From AC-69 sp036519575 (GTDB lineage: Bacteria > Actinomycetota > UBA4738 > HRBIN12): a stretch of DNA of 5,882 nucleotides. Shown piece after piece: positions 5,880-5,882 of the stretch. Under the pieces are notes generated by a model that saw nothing but the letters and a program-made list of their open reading frames with translations, did not search any database and was not told where the DNA came from. The stretch's first letter is position 1; every line of letters begins with the position of its first letter. The stretch is taken from the NCBI GenBank assembly GCA_036519575.1, contig DATDKZ010000024.1, forward strand, positions 1-5,882, read 5' to 3'. A program made the translations under genes and the position numbers.

Positions 5880-5882
5880 GTA

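Noticed and set aside
1..5882. Insertion sequences, CRISPR arrays or attachment sites
   Set aside because: No transposase or integrase, no regularly spaced direct repeats, and no long terminal inverted repeats were seen.

Overview
The window has high GC, compact genes and several families typical of Actinomycetota: an MpaB/DUF2236 oxygenase-type protein, a DUF5317 membrane protein, a PGPGW-motif membrane protein and HisKA_3 sensor kinases. A deep-branching actinobacterium (for example from Thermoleophilia or Acidimicrobiia, probably environmental) fits best. This is inferred from family content and base composition; there is no marker gene for a firm assignment.

Layout. (1) 1-530, minus strand: N-terminal part of a DUF2236/MpaB-family protein that runs off the left edge. 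(2) 531-603: short divergent regulatory gap with inverted repeats. (3) 604-1269, plus: DUF5317 five-helix membrane protein. Its tail overlaps, tail to tail, the end of the next gene. (4) 1118-2623, minus: membrane sensor histidine kinase 1. (5) 2624-2967: gap between the kinases, holding on the plus strand a self-contained micro-unit: a leader with a predicted stem, a very strong Shine-Dalgarno, a 28-codon ORF shaped like a secretory signal with an eight-residue tail, and an intrinsic terminator. (6) 2968-4398, minus: sensor histidine kinase 2, a paralogue of kinase 1. (7) 4399-4565: divergent intergenic region with one exact DnaA-box consensus. (8) 4566-4964 and 4974-5879, plus: a PGPGW two-helix membrane protein and a DUF72 (YecE-like) protein, translationally coupled.

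How the parts may work together. The two kinases share a multi-helix membrane sensor region and a NarX/DesK-like (HisKA_3) transmitter, but no response regulator is present, so their output lies elsewhere or is shared. The micro-ORF sits exactly between them, and its product looks exported or membrane-inserted. A role as a small signal or modulator for one or both kinases is an attractive but unproven idea. The flanking genes (DUF2236, DUF5317, PGPGW, DUF72) look like ordinary genes with no visible functional link to the kinases.
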